DNA of 64,000 bases from Haliotis asinina (GCF_037392515.1 NC_090287.1:12947001-13011000), one strand, 5' to 3'. Positions 11,801-22,452 are shown, counted from the first letter of the stretch. The notes: generated from the letters alone by a model not told the origin. Numbers and translations: made by a program.

Positions 11801-14800
11801 AAGATTATCTATTAGAGTTGAGAAGAATACATCCCTCTCTGAAAGCAAGCATCCACAGTTTAGGATAACATGGAGATAGTAATCATTAGCAAAAGTGTTA
11901 CAGTTTTTACATTCTTTTGATATTTTGGTTCCGGATCCAATTCTTATTACATACTGCAGTTCTTCTCTCAGTTCTGGATATAACAATGTCATGCTGTATA
12001 ACATATGAGGTGAAAGTGCTGTGTGTATTTTAAAATATCGAGACAGGTCAGCTCTGCATGATAGTTTGTATTTCCATGCTTTTTCCTCGTGGATACTTAT
12101 TTCATTTACTACAGTCTTTCTCCAGTTATTTTTCGTCGGGAATTGTCCGGTGCAGATATAGTGAAATACATGGTGCATTAGGTTATATTTCTTAGCTGTT
12201 GATAGCAACACGCCACATAAACTGTCTAAGTTCTTAGAATGAGAGTAATAGAGTGAGGTAGATGCACAAAATATTGTTTTACAGATTGGGACACATGATA
12301 TATTACAAAGACGCCCAAGCAGCTGTAGTCTGCATTTATCGATGTAGCCAACCATTGTCCACAGTCCTAGATCAGCAATAGTGGCATCAGTGGGAGAGCG
12401 TTTATCAAAACCTTGTACAATTCTGGCAAAGTAGCGCTGTATACTTTCAGTTAGTTCAAGATCTTTACCATAAAGAGTGGGTAATAATTCACAGCCATAG
12501 AAACTCGTTGTTAATATCATTCTTTTCCATATCTTAACACTTGCATACTGATGTAGATCCCTGCTGTTTAGACCAACAGAGATGAGGGAACTAACAGTGC
12601 GCCTTGCTTTAGTACAGCTGTCCTCAATATAAAGCTTAAAAGAAAGATTACTTTGGAGAAGGACACCCGCGTATTTTACACGATCAGACATAGGTATGTC
12701 ATGATCTCCAAGGTGATAAGCATGCGTACGGATTAGTTGCTTCTTTTTATGAAACACCACAATGTTACTTTTTGATGCATTATAGGTTAGTCGCCATTTG
12801 GATGCATAATTAGCAACTGTGTTTAGAGCTAATTGTAGACTTTTAGGACTGTAACTAATAAGTGTAGTATCATCAGCAAGTAATACACATGGCAACCTGA
12901 TATTATATAAGCATATTCCAGTGTCTAGCTGCCGGAGTTCAGTTATGAGGTCATTTATATACACAAGAAATAACCAAGCTGAAATGACTCTACCCTGACC
13001 GATGCCTTGTCTAACAGCAAAAGTGTTTGACTGTTCACCCTTATACTGAACGCACGCATACATGGAAGTATAGCAGTGACGTAACAGAGACCACATTTTA
13101 CCTCTTATACCTAGGTGATAGAGTTTAACAAAGAGACCTGATTGCCATATTCGGTCAAAGGCCTTCTCATTATCTAGGAATGCGGTGTAGATACACGACC
13201 CCCTATTAAGATAGGTTTGCACACATTCAATAAGGGTAAATAGCGCCATGACTGCGCCATGTTCTTTCCTAAATCCGAATTGTAGCACATCGGGAAAATT
13301 ACAAGTATTTTGGGAGGTCCACTTTTCTAGTCTTTCTAAAAGAATTTTCTCAAAAAGTTTACTTAAACAAGATGTCAGCGTAATGCCTCTATAATTGGCA
13401 GGGTTTGATTTATCCTTTTTACCCTTGTAGATGGGTATAATCATACCGTGTCTATACGCAGTGGGTGTGTACTGCAGTCTAAGAATAGCACTGAATAGTA
13501 GTGCTAATTTCTTTACCAAAAGCTCACCACCAAACATCACATGTTCATTATTAATTTTGTCAGGGCCAGGCGATTTGTTTCCACCCAGTTTCTGTACATA
13601 TCTTGTGATGTCATGGACGGATATGTCTGCACATAGTGCACTATCAACACATGAATTGCTTTCATTGCTAGAGGCTATCTTGTCAATTTCGCAGTCGATT
13701 CGATGTTTGAGATCTTGGTCAAATGTATCGGAATGGTACGGTTTGGCTAAATCTGCATAGTATTTACCCCATAGCTGACAGATGTCAGTGGGAGATGTTG
13801 CGCTGGAGTTATCATATGTTAGTTTATCAACCCCGATTTTGTGCTTACGTAGCTTCCGCACAGACTTATAGAATGTATTCACATCGGTCTCACAGGTATT
13901 TTCTAGGTCTGAGTACAGATTCTTAGTATAGGCCCGCTTTGACTGTCTATGGCGTCGTCGGAATTCTCGCTTGGCCTGCTTATACGTTTTATACGAATCG
14001 AAATTATCTCCCCTTGGCTTATCCTCGTACAACCATCGCCTCCTAGCAACGCGCATGTTAAAATGATCTTTGTGCAGCCCATCCTGCTTCCAGTAAGGTT
14101 TTAAATGCGCTTTAAAGCTACCAACTGGTAGACACTCACTACTGGCATGGATCATACATTCGCTTATCACTGTACTAAATGATTCAATAGCATCCCGTGT
14201 ATGAATTGGTGAACAAATTGGTGAACAAATCTCTGCATTGTTAAGCAGATTATCGAGACAGTTCCTGTATGAAGAGATCTCAATACTGGAGGCTTTGTCC
14301 CATTTAATAAAATGAGCTTCTTTAACCTTTGCCTTTGTATTATCACTTATTTGAATGGTAGCTATACATGGAAAGTGATCAGATATATCATAATGAGTGA
14401 AAAACACTTCACTTGATGTGACATTATTATGTAAATAAGAGGGAATAAATATAAATGGGAACGCTCTCCAGAACATGCAGTTTGAAACAAGAGTAACACA
14501 GGCTGTCGTCTAAATATTGTACGTTCAGTTTCCTCGTGTCGTGATGGTGTTTTAAAATCGCTCTACGAGAGACGTGTTAAACAGTAGCGGTATTGATTTC
14601 ACGGCACAGTCAACATGTATTGCACGTGCTTAATCGCCAATCTACCTGTAGCAATCAAGTGTATTCATCCAGATTTCTTACCCCGCCTGCTTGTCATAAA
14701 CGCGTTCCCTGCGCTGGCTCATCTAATACTTGTCAAGCAGTAGTTCAGCAAAACACCATCACGAAACCATCACTAGGAAATTGAACTTTTCAATATTTAG

Positions 14801-15284
14801 ACGACAACCTGTTTCCTTCTTGTTTCAAATGAAATGTTCTGGCGGGCGTTCCCATATGCAAAATGGGGTGATTTGTCAGGCCTTGGTTAATCTAATACAA
14901 AGAAAGGGACAGCCAGGTCTTCGATAAGCACGTGCACAAGTGCCGACAAAGTTATAGATTCATTAACCTCGCACACCTGAATGTCCCTTTCCGAACACTT
15001 GTATATTGCGAACCGGTTTGTTTCAAGGTCAGAGCAGCTGTATCCATCAATGGACCGCTGGTGTCTCCACTTCGAGACCAGGACGTCAATGGAGAAGCAG
15101 TTCGTGGATGGATGTATGTGTTTGCCATCAATATACCAGTTGTAATTATCCCTTATGGAACTAAGACTAGTACTGTTGCACTAAATATGTAAAGTAAGTA
15201 TATCATAAGAAATAGTCCAGATGTATGTTTGTCCGTAAAACTCCTGAAAGGGTATGACATTTGTCACCTCTTAACGACTCTTCA

Positions 15285-15316
<32 letters not shown>

Positions 15317-18300
15317 CACGTACATCATTTATATATACTGAGGGAATAAATACAAGTGATCGCATGAAAGCAACATTGTTCCTTTATTTTTTTCTAGGGT
15401 ATTCAAAAGCTTTTGTATCGCATAGTTTGTGGAGAAACCTACTCGTGCTTTCCCTTGTGTTTTCCCTCAGCATATATTTAAGTATGTGTACATGTATATA
15501 CTAGTACATTAAGAGGGAAAGCGAGTTTAAATGTTGAAGTTTTATTTCCAGGAATAACATTCCCCAAAAATATTAGTCAAGTTTGTATAGCTTAAAACTA
15601 TAATATAGTAATATACATGTATACTGAACCGCGGAAGAAACGTCATTCTACCAACCTTTTTCCAAATATACACCTGGAAATTAATCAAGCAACACCCCAA
15701 TTTTTTCTATTGGAGCAACTTTGAAGTGTTCTGACAATCAAAATATGCCGGGTTGATATAGTTTGACACTTTTTTATTCAACAGACGATCTCTGACAAAC
15801 AACTTAAAGGGAAAAAGTATCAAGACTTTGCTTTATTGCAACGAAATCCAAATTCTTAAAACTGTCTTAAATTCATGAAAAAATGGACACAATTTACTAT
15901 TCATCCACAGACGTTGTTGTCAGGTGTATTAACACAAATGTCACATGGAAAGAAAGAACAGTCATCTGAGAGTCTGCACACCGACTTTCATCAATATCTA
16001 GTGTGTCCTCCCTGCGCACGCACCACCGATTCCAGACGCCTCCTCATTCCTTGGATGAGTCTCCGGATCTGATTCTGGGGGATCCTGTTCCACTCCTCAT
16101 GCAGGGCAGCCGTCAATTCGTTGAGATTATGGACTGGTGGGTCTCTCTGCCTCACACGACGGCCAATAAAGTCCCACAAATGTTCAATGGGGTTGAGGTC
16201 AGGGCTCATGGCAGGCCATGGAATTCTGTCAATTGCATTTTGCCGCAAAAAATCATTTACAGCATGCGCCCTGTGAGGTCTAGCATTGTCGTCCATAAAT
16301 ATGGGTCTCGTTGCCAGAGGATGGTTCTCAAAATGAGGTACCACAGCCCTGTCAAGAACCTCCTGTTGGTAACGAACACCGTTAAGGTTGCCACGGATGG
16401 TAATGATATCCAACTTGCAGTTCATGGAAATGCACCCCCATACCATAACGGAACCTCCCCCAAAGGCCACAGTCTCCTGGATGTTCCGTGGAGCCATTGC
16501 TGTGTTCCTCTGCCTCCAGACCCGAGTACGACCGTCCACCATGTGCAGCAAGAACCGGCTCTCATCTGAGAAATGGACCTTCCTCCAAGAGGCAATGTTC
16601 CAGTGCAAACGGTCATTACACCAGGCCAGTCGGGCTGCCTTATGGGCTGGAGACAGTCTGGGTCGCTTGATTGGCCTCCTTGCCCGGTATCCTGCAGCTT
16701 TCAGACGATTCCGAACAGTCCTGTTCGAGATGGGTCTCCCTGGAAGCCACTCCTGTCTCAACCGAGAGCTCGAGTCGAAGGACCTGCGCCGTACAAGTCT
16801 CAGTAAAGCTCTGTCCTCCCGGACTGTGGTCTTCCTGGGTTTTCCTGGTCTAGGCAGGTCTTTAACTTCATTAGTGGCCCGGTATTTTTTCAAAAGTTTT
16901 GAAATTATGGAATGATGTCGTCCGATTTGAGTCCCGATTTGTCTTAGAGACATACCAGCATTCCTCATGCCGATTATTTGCCAACGAGTGGCCTCTGATA
17001 ATTTCCTACGTGCCATGACATTGAAATGAATGAAAAACCGAATGCAATCGACAACCTGCGCTTGTAAACACCCCAGGGAAAAAGTGCATTTTTCGAAAGT
17101 TGAGGTTAAAGCAATGCACGTGCGCTGTGCAAGCTTCACGCGCGTCATATCAACCCATGAAAAGCTCATGCTGTATGTCAATACATCAAAATTGAATAAT
17201 CAATCATCAAAATTACTTCGTTAAACTTTGTTAAGTTTTTATGTGTCTTTGAATTTGGTGTTGCTTAATTAATTTCCATATGTATATGTTTCATCTTAAT
17301 TTGAATTTTGTTTTCACTTTTTATATCTTAGTTAGACCTGGACCAGAAAATTTTGTTTCGGATTCTGTATTTGATACAAAGAACATGTCAAAACTCATCT
17401 ACTAAAGTAATGATGGGACGAGGTTTTTGTGCGCATTTCATGAAAATGGCAATGCATGTGCATCCCGGGGTTTAATCCCTATAAAAAGAGTCATCGAACA
17501 TACACCGAGAGTCATTCACTGTTCGACAGTAGCGACATGCTATGATTATCAAGGGAACAGACGAACCAAGTTTTAGGAAGACTGAACGCTGGCCAGACTG
17601 CACGACATGTTGCAAATCCTTTTTTTTCGTTTATGTTTGAGCAATATACCGCCTGCAGCAACGAGTCGAAGCCACTGGAAGCACAACCTGGCAGTGGAAG
17701 ACCGACTGTGACAACGTTGAGGCAAATCGGCAGATTGTCCGTCATCACCAGAAAATATTTTCGCTACGGCGACGGAAACTGCACAGACAACCACTGGCAA
17801 TCCCCAGAGACCAATCAGCGCCAACACAGCGCGGAGGCGTTTCAGGCAGAGAAACGTCAGATGTCGCTTTCCTTATCGAGGTCTGTTCCTCACTGTTCGG
17901 CATCGTCGTGCTCGTCTTATATCAGTGGAATTGCCGTCACCGGGAGTGGCGTACTCTAGTCTTCCCCGACGACAGCCGGTATGGCGTCAAGACGGACTGA
18001 TGGCAGCGTGACAGTGTGGCGACGACGCGGGGAGCGTTTTGCAGATGAGTGTGTCCTGGAAAGAGCAAACGAGCAAACTGTGTAGGGCGCTATTACAATC
18101 ACAAACTGGGTCCTATGATGTTCTAGAATAGTGGTCCTGGTAGAGGAAATGATTGATCAAACGCTTAGACCCTTCGTGGTGCCATATTTTGGTCGTCATG
18201 GAAACCACGTCTTCCAGCAGGACAGCGCGCCTGCCCATACTGCCAGAGCAACTAGAGACTTTTTCCAACACGACATACAAACTTTTCAATGGCCTACCCT

Positions 18301-21098
18301 CAGTACAGACTTAAACCCGATTGAACACTTGTGGGTTGAGATTCAGAGGAGCCTCCATAATAACTGCAGCGGAACTGGAATCAGGGCGCACGTTCCCGTG
18401 GCCTTCATCGACCATCTCATCCACTTCATATACAGACGATACAACGCTGTTGTCAATGCTCAAGGAGGCCATACACGTTATTAACTCTCGGATCGCTCTG
18501 TCGCGCCACCTGTCGTCATTTTACATGTAATTTTCTCAAATTCGTCTTTAAGTATTGATGATCAAACATACCAATTTTGAAATCTTTCCGATAATCACTG
18601 TGATATTTACATGAAACTAATTACCGATTTCAAAAATGGAGTGGCGTGTTTTTTCGCGGTTTAGTGTATATGATTTACTGCAATATGGTGAATAGAATCA
18701 AACTCACTCGCTTATTAAAAGGACAATGGGTTCTGAGATCATGTTTAGCAGCTTAGTCTAAACTTATGTTATGATATCGGATCTGTTTCAGGCCATCACT
18801 GGTAGAAGTACCAGACGAAGAGAGTGTACTCCAAAAAGATTACCACGCACTTCCAGTAAGTTAAATCCATACTCGCTCTGGTTGAGAGTTCACTGTGCAG
18901 TACAATCTTTAACCATCAAGAACACAGCCTGTTTATTAGTATATATGTTACGTGACTCGGGCAATATCTTTTATCATATGTCAAAAGCAACAACAGTGCA
19001 GTGAGGTGCAACATATCGCTAGGTTCCAAGTAAGTTTGTCTTGGGCAATTTAGTAGAAACGCAGTTGGCGTACATCATTCAAAACGTCTCAGATACAATA
19101 TAGCATGTACTTTCTTCAAAGAACGAAATACAGCTCTTGCTAAAAAGTAGTCTGATCAAGGTAGCCGCATGTATGCCTTTGTATGGCATTAGATCAATGC
19201 ACAGGAGTTCAAACTGTTAGCAGCCTTTGTACCTAGCTCTATGGCAAGATGATGAAGGTGTCCCAACCGTTCTTTCTCCAGCTACTGGTTTCCATCATTC
19301 CAGACTGCAGGCGTGTATGTACGTAACTTTCGAATTTCATTGAAAGACTTAATTCCAATCACAAGGTTGGCAACCAAAGGCGTAACGCTATGTTAGAGAT
19401 TTAGCGGATGTTATTATGTATGACAGCGATCATCCATGATGTTAGGATTAATTGCGATGTTATCCTGAACTAAAATTTGCATTGGGAGTTGCTCAGTTCT
19501 TGTGGATCTGGATCCGCTGATCCTTTCGCGAACATCTGAAGCATAAAAAATCACTATATCTTTTTATATTTAACAAATGGAGACATCAGTAAAGAAGAGG
19601 GCCCTTACTAGTGATCCTTTGCCTTAACGTCTTCCCAGCTACACACTTTTGTAAGAAGGTTGTACATTAGTAACATCATGACACAACGTTGTTACAATAG
19701 TAGTATAACGTCATTGTATAGCGTTATGTCACAACGTAAGATCAGTGATGCAGATGTTTGAGGAAAGGTAATCTTAAAAGACTCCTCACAAAGTTATAGC
19801 AACATTTCTTATAACTTGGGGTGACGATACATAATTTTTCACTTTGAAATTCTTTCTTCACTATTCAGCTACTGCTCCAGAAAACATACGACAAAAGCAA
19901 CATGCAAATTGAGGAATAGGCATTGACGTGCATGTTCACTAATGGGAAAGCTATTCAACTATTAACGTTAAAAAGAACCTTAAGACGACGTGAAAAGGTT
20001 ACCATCACATAAAATGTGGTGACGTAAAAATGACGTATCACAACGTCAGGCCACAACGTTGTGACAACGTAAATGGGAGTCCACAGAATAATAACAGCGA
20101 CAGCATAACGTTGTGACAACGAGAAACTGCTATCAGGTCATTCCTCAAATTTCTCTTCGATGTTATCAAACAGGCTTTTCCTTAGGCTTAAATATTATCG
20201 TCATACATTCATATTGCGGACTACATAATCACACATACAATAATTGTTTCACCTTTAGATGTGGCGACAGGGAACAAAGCTACTTCATCTGCTCAGTGAA
20301 GATGACAAGCTTGTATTTCCATCGGTGTATAGGCACACAATGAAGACGGTACCAGAAGATAAGAAATACAACATTCAAAGCGTCTTCTATCCTGGAGCAG
20401 GTCATCTTCTGGAGCCACCCTATGGGCCTTTGTGTAGAGAATCCTACATTACAGGAGGTAAGTTAGGTCATGGAATGCCATTCAGAAGTGATACCAATAA
20501 GGAAGAGTGAGTCTTGCCTTACCCCACACTCAGCAATATTCATGCTATATGGCGGCGGTTTGTAAGTAATGGAGACTGGACAATCCAGTGAGTGACGGCA
20601 TGAGCATCGATCAGCGCAACTGGAAACCGATAATGTGTGTAAATCAAGTCAGCGAACCAGACCACCCGATCCCTTTAGTCGCCTCTTACGACAAGCGTAG
20701 TCGCATGGGTTGGTGAAGACCTATTCTATTTTAACAAAATGAAGATAGCTTTGTGAGTTCAAAATATTACAATATCTTCCAATTTCTGCAATATTACTTG
20801 TGAGATAAGATTCAACATTAAGATGTAACAGCGTATATTGATATTAGATAAGTAACATTTGAATTTTCTTTTTCACTCATTTTAAAATGTGTACATGAAT
20901 GCGTCACAAATCAAATGGGACTCCTGAATATTGTCTCAGATACAACCGAATTTCTCGTGTTAAAAAGTTAATTTACTTACAACAGGAACCCGCGTAATTT
21001 GGGGCGGTGAAAGGAAGGGCCATGCCGTTGCCCAGGAGGATTCGTGGAAAAGAATTCTGGAACATTTCAACACTTATCTTCCAAAACGGAGTGTATGA
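5553..21098 (+). CDS. BAAT/ACOT: ACOT/BAAT-family acyl-CoA thioesterase or N-acyltransferase, copy 1
   Basis: Eight coding exons: 5553-5847, 9262-9525, 10535-10704, 11189-11302, 15028-15188, 18792-18855, 20259-20457 and 20986-21098. All junctions use GT/AG with matching phases and give 459 aa. An N-terminal beta-sandwich (about residues 35-145, ending in [11 protein letters not shown]) precedes an alpha/beta-hydrolase core. The nucleophile is Ser266 in GSSFGGG, the acid Asp372 in LLSEDD, and the base His405 in [11 protein letters not shown]. Family members hydrolyse acyl-CoA or move the acyl group to glycine or taurine. Vertebrate BAAT has Cys as nucleophile, so Ser argues for thioesterase activity. 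The C terminus (RSV) is not a canonical peroxisomal signal. The start is the first ATG after an acceptor at 5532, giving a ~33-residue extension relative to human BAAT. No disabling change seen. Confidence 0.92.
6084..6300 (-). repeat. SINE family A, degraded
   Basis: Antisense body ending in cacccgatcccgttagtc, with a short internal duplication (gggttgttgaagaccagttt occurs twice). Counterpart at 31590-31815. Confidence 0.75.
6349..6497 (+). repeat. SINE family A, tail-truncated
   Basis: The head is complete (cccgtgaaggtaccggggta) but stops at ggttcccaattcc and joins LINE sequence. In unit 2 the corresponding SINE (31848-32135) is complete, so a deletion in unit 1 removed its tail together with the 3' part of the LINE. 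Confidence 0.8.
6498..9230 (-). mobile_element. Tx1/L1-like LINE relic, unit 1
   Basis: Antisense to the host gene and broken by stops and shifts. ORF2 pieces run from the endonuclease start ([20 protein letters not shown], 8051 downward) through [20 protein letters not shown] and the SDHSPMS motif (7393-7848) into the linker before reverse transcriptase (6818-7039); the RT core is deleted here. An ORF1 remnant near 8699-8920 has [19 protein letters not shown], matching the C-terminal domain of L1 ORF1 proteins. Also present in unit 2, so it predates the duplication. Confidence 0.85.
9262..9525 (+). CDS. BAAT/ACOT: ACOT/BAAT copy 1, coding exon 2
   Basis: Carries [11 protein letters not shown], the end of the N-terminal domain, and [13 protein letters not shown] leading into the hydrolase fold. 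Acceptor gatgtttcag; donor gtatgc at 9526. Confidence 0.92.
9560..9735 (-). repeat. SINE family A, degraded
   Basis: Antisense copy recognised by cctgtaaataatcgagtcag and gatcagacaatccagtgg; the tail is lost. Counterpart at 38405-38575. Confidence 0.7.
9912..10060 (+). repeat. SINE family B (tRNA-derived)
   Basis: A good B box (gggttcgattcc), the caagcccatttct block, and the shared tail gcatgaatattgct...gcggcgtaaaacc. Counterpart 38742-38900. Confidence 0.85.
10535..10704 (+). CDS. BAAT/ACOT: ACOT/BAAT copy 1, coding exon 3
   Basis: Encodes [20 protein letters not shown] and [19 protein letters not shown], the oxyanion-loop strand region of the hydrolase. The start at AAG/GT was chosen because it joins LFIPL to GEGPFPAI exactly as in human BAAT (LFLPPGEGLFPGV). 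Donor gtgagt. Confidence 0.85.
10880..10992 (+). repeat. SINE family B, partial
   Basis: Only the B-box half (gtgttcgatttcc), the gcccatttctggtgtcc block and tail remain, in intron 3. Counterpart 39718-39830. Confidence 0.7.
11189..11302 (+). CDS. BAAT/ACOT: ACOT/BAAT copy 1, coding exon 4 (nucleophile)
   Basis: 38 codons including [15 protein letters not shown], the nucleophile elbow with Ser266. Both ends are phase 0. Identical to copy 2 apart from one residue (His/Asn). Confidence 0.93.
11373..11437. repeat. (GAAT)n microsatellite, LINE 3' tail
   Basis: About 16 GAAT units. It sits at the 3' end of the antisense LINE, so on the element strand the tail reads ATTC repeats. It is absent from the partner intron. 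Confidence 0.85.
11373..14476 (-). mobile_element. Non-LTR retrotransposon (LINE), 5'-truncated, in intron 4
   Basis: A 947-residue open frame (14476 to 11633) begins inside the endonuclease domain (the late motif SDHFPC is present) and continues through a complete reverse transcriptase. RT motifs include [66 protein letters not shown] and [12 protein letters not shown]-terminal cysteine cluster (CKNCNTF...H...C) resembles CR1/Jockey-type ends, and the tail is an ATTC microsatellite. The open frame implies recent insertion. It lies antisense in unit 1 only; the matching intron of copy 2 lacks it. The exact clade cannot be settled by eye. Confidence 0.88.
14455..14855. repeat. Foldback with ~100-bp imperfect arms at the LINE 5' end
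   Basis: 14455-14553 is an imperfect reverse complement of 14750-14855; shared blocks include gtcgtctaaatatt/aatatttagacgac and ccagaacat/atgttctgg. The left arm overlaps the first codons of the LINE frame. It could be an inverted 5' piece of the LINE or an older palindromic element. Confidence 0.65.
15028..15188 (+). CDS. BAAT/ACOT: ACOT/BAAT copy 1, coding exon 5
   Basis: Starts [12 protein letters not shown] after acceptor tttcaag and ends in ...VALN plus two bases at donor gtaaag. Ending here restores frame with exon 6 and avoids an in-frame stop two bases further on. Copy 2 is two codons shorter. Confidence 0.82.
15189..15670 (+). other. Intron 5, left part
   Basis: No gene. Contains a CGCA/CACG microsatellite at about 15284-15320. 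The region is alignable with 42110-42560 of unit 2. Confidence 0.6.
15671..17282 (-). mobile_element. Complete Tc1-like transposon
   Basis: A 1612-bp element flanked by TA on both sides (15669-15670 and 17283-17284), with imperfect ~26-bp terminal inverted repeats sharing GGAAATTAAT and AAGCAACACC. The transposase frame is unbroken. The partner intron has an uninterrupted target around 42566, so it inserted into unit 1 after duplication, or was precisely lost from unit 2. Confidence 0.9.
15991..17016 (-). CDS. Tc1-family transposase (DD34E), intact
   Basis: 341 aa, the usual Tc1 length. An N-terminal paired-type helix-turn-helix region ([20 protein letters not shown], then [15 protein letters not shown]) and a GRPR-like PRPGKPRK hook precede the catalytic domain. 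Catalytic residues are seen in [20 protein letters not shown] and [12 protein letters not shown]; 34 residues separate the second Asp and the Glu. The frame ends in GGHTRY, as in many Tc1 relatives. The start is the ATG at 17016, the usual position for this family; upstream in-frame codons belong to the noncoding end. No stops or shifts, so it may still be or recently have been active. Confidence 0.93.
   Translation of the reverse strand: MARRKLSEATRWQIIGMRNAGMSLRQIGTQIGRHHSIISKLLKKYRATNEVKDLPRPGKPRKTTVREDRALLRLVRRRSFDSSSRLRQEWLPGRPISNRTVRNRLKAAGYRARRPIKRPRLSPAHKAARLAWCNDRLHWNIASWRKVHFSDESRFLLHMVDGRTRVWRQRNTAMAPRNIQETVAFGGGSVMVWGCISMNCKLDIITIRGNLNGVRYQQEVLDRAVVPHFENHPLATRPIFMDDNARPHRAHAVNDFLRQNAIDRIPWPAMSPDLNPIEHLWDFIGRRVRQRDPPVHNLNELTAALHEEWNRIPQNQIRRLIQGMRRRLESVVRAQGGHTRY
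17470..18490 (+). pseudogene. Old Tc1-like transposase relic, unit 1
   Basis: The last ~117 codons remain in one frame (18131-18484): [36 protein letters not shown] and the terminal GGHTRY. Upstream pieces are shifted between frames and the first catalytic segment is broken. A different Tc1 lineage from 15671-17282. A shorter version lies at 42760-43500, so it was present before the duplication. Confidence 0.85.
18792..18855 (+). CDS. BAAT/ACOT: ACOT/BAAT copy 1, coding exon 6
   Basis: A 64-base exon reading [20 protein letters not shown] after one base that completes the previous codon. Acceptor ctgtttcag, donor gtaagt. Recognised from phase, strong splice sites and conservation in copy 2. 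Confidence 0.85.
18856..20258 (+). other. Intron 6 of ACOT/BAAT copy 1
   Basis: No gene. The stretch 19670-20130 is rich in short palindromic words built on acaacgttgt and gtgacaacgt, some also in unit 2 (44883-44950). It lacks the SINE pair found in copy 2. Confidence 0.7.
20259..20457 (+). CDS. BAAT/ACOT: ACOT/BAAT copy 1, coding exon 7 (acid and base)
   Basis: 66 codons plus one base. Holds LLHLLSEDD (Asp372) and [16 protein letters not shown] (His405), 33 residues apart against 34 in human BAAT. Acceptor acctttag, donor gtaagt. Confidence 0.93.
20512..20735 (-). repeat. SINE family A in intron 7
   Basis: Antisense copy starting at a decayed tail and reaching tcgcctcttacgacaagc. Present in both units (45615-45835). 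Confidence 0.85.
20986..21098 (+). CDS. BAAT/ACOT: ACOT/BAAT copy 1, terminal coding exon 8
   Basis: Encodes [20 protein letters not shown] and [17 protein letters not shown] followed by tga at 21096-21098, matching the C-terminal helix of the family ([20 protein letters not shown] in human BAAT). Confidence 0.93.
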
Positions 21099-21125
21099 TG
21101 AAACAATCTTTTTTTTTCATTTCCA

Positions 21126-21131
21126 AATAAA
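21126..21131 (+). terminator. Poly(A) signal AATAAA, copy 1
   Basis: Canonical hexamer 28 bases after the stop codon. The corresponding site in copy 2 is rearranged and lacks it. Confidence 0.6.
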
Positions 21132-21544
21132 CCAGTATTTGATCAGAAAAGGCAGTCTGTTTGACAACGAACTTCAACATCTCATTGTAAACCTACTTGC
21201 ATACGTGCACTTAGGTGGACATTATAATAGTTATGGACATCGATGTCCCTTCTCATGCGCATTTCTGTTGTTACCTTGGTTGGTGTTTGATAGTACACAT
21301 TGTGCATGAACGCTTAACACTAGCAAGTCATCTCGGAAGACACTATCTTCATCACATCTCTCTAAGGTACGATAAGGCCCCATTGAAGCAGCACCCCATT
21401 TAGTGTTTGAAATACACTTAAATAGTTTGGTGATCTTATTACACGCGTTATAAAAATGTGTTATATCTCGTGAAAATGTTACTTTTTTATCAAAATTAAC
21501 ACCACTGAATTTGCATCTTGACACTATTTCCAGTTAATGTTTGA

Positions 21545-22165
21545 TTGATATGGGTTTTATTTTTACCAGACTACTTTAAGTGGCCTTTGGTCTTAAACAA
21601 GGTTGGATACTGAGTCCAGTACTCTTTTATCTGTTTATAACAGAGCTCTCTCTAAAACATCTTACAAAATGGAAAAGATGGTATCCAGGATATGATATAA
21701 AAGTGTTGATGCTACTTTTTGCCTATGTTACTGTAGCTTCAGACACTCTATACGGTTTTCAAAACCAGTTACATATTTTAGCATTGTATTCAGATAAATG
21801 GGGCTTAAACGTTAACCTTGATAAATATTAATATTGTTGTATTCAGGGAGACAGGCTTAAAGTACTGATGCATGATACTTTAGAGGTAATACCTTAAAGG
21901 TACTCAGTAGCTATAAATAGCTTGTGGTTCTATTCTTGTGTAATGTTAGCCTAGGCAAATAAATGACTGTCCGATCTCTCCTTATGTGGCAAAAAAGCAC
22001 AAGTACAATTAAATGGCAATCGGTTCGTTATCACCAAATACCCTTTTTAGAATATGTCTGATAGTCAAATACAGTCTATCCTATTATGTGCTTCAGAATT
22101 AAGGGGATATAAGAAATATGACTGTTTTTAGAAAATACATCTTTCGGTTTGTAAATTATAATTCT
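21545..22165 (+). mobile_element. CR1/Jockey-like LINE relic, unit 1
   Basis: A reverse-transcriptase piece at 21580-21831 contains GLKQGWILSPVLFYLFITEL, then LLFAYVTVASDTLYGFQNQL (the ADD catalytic step has become AYV) and WGLNVNLDK. Remnants of the C-terminal part follow (SILLCASELRGYKKYDCF). Several stops. Overlaps the relic at 46620-47045 in unit 2, so it predates duplication. Confidence 0.8.
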
Positions 22166-22377
22166 GTCTCATTCCTCCAGCTCGGCGCTTTGAGAGTTTG
22201 ATTAAGACGGGACGGATCGAGAGTGATTGTGGGTGCATGGGTCCCCACGGCAACAAAACCAAACACCAACCCACCCCCACCACAAATCCACCCCCACACA
22301 CAAAGATCATTACGCTTCAGATCATTTTCTCTAATCCATTATTCTTTGGACTTCATAGTTCTTTCTTCTTGACTTTA

Positions 22378-22452
22378 GGCCAGGATCAGCAATATTCCAG
22401 CTATATGGCGACGGTCTGTAGATCGTGTCTGGACCAGACAATCCAATGATCC
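22378..22452 (-). repeat. SINE family A, short fragment
   Basis: Only cagcaatattccagctatat to gaccagacaatccaatgatc remains. It abuts the M4 pseudogene; the same junction is seen at 47655-47730. Confidence 0.75.

Noticed and set aside
16003-16915. + strand frames of up to 188 aa across the Tc1 transposon
   Set aside because: Shadows of the minus-strand transposase.
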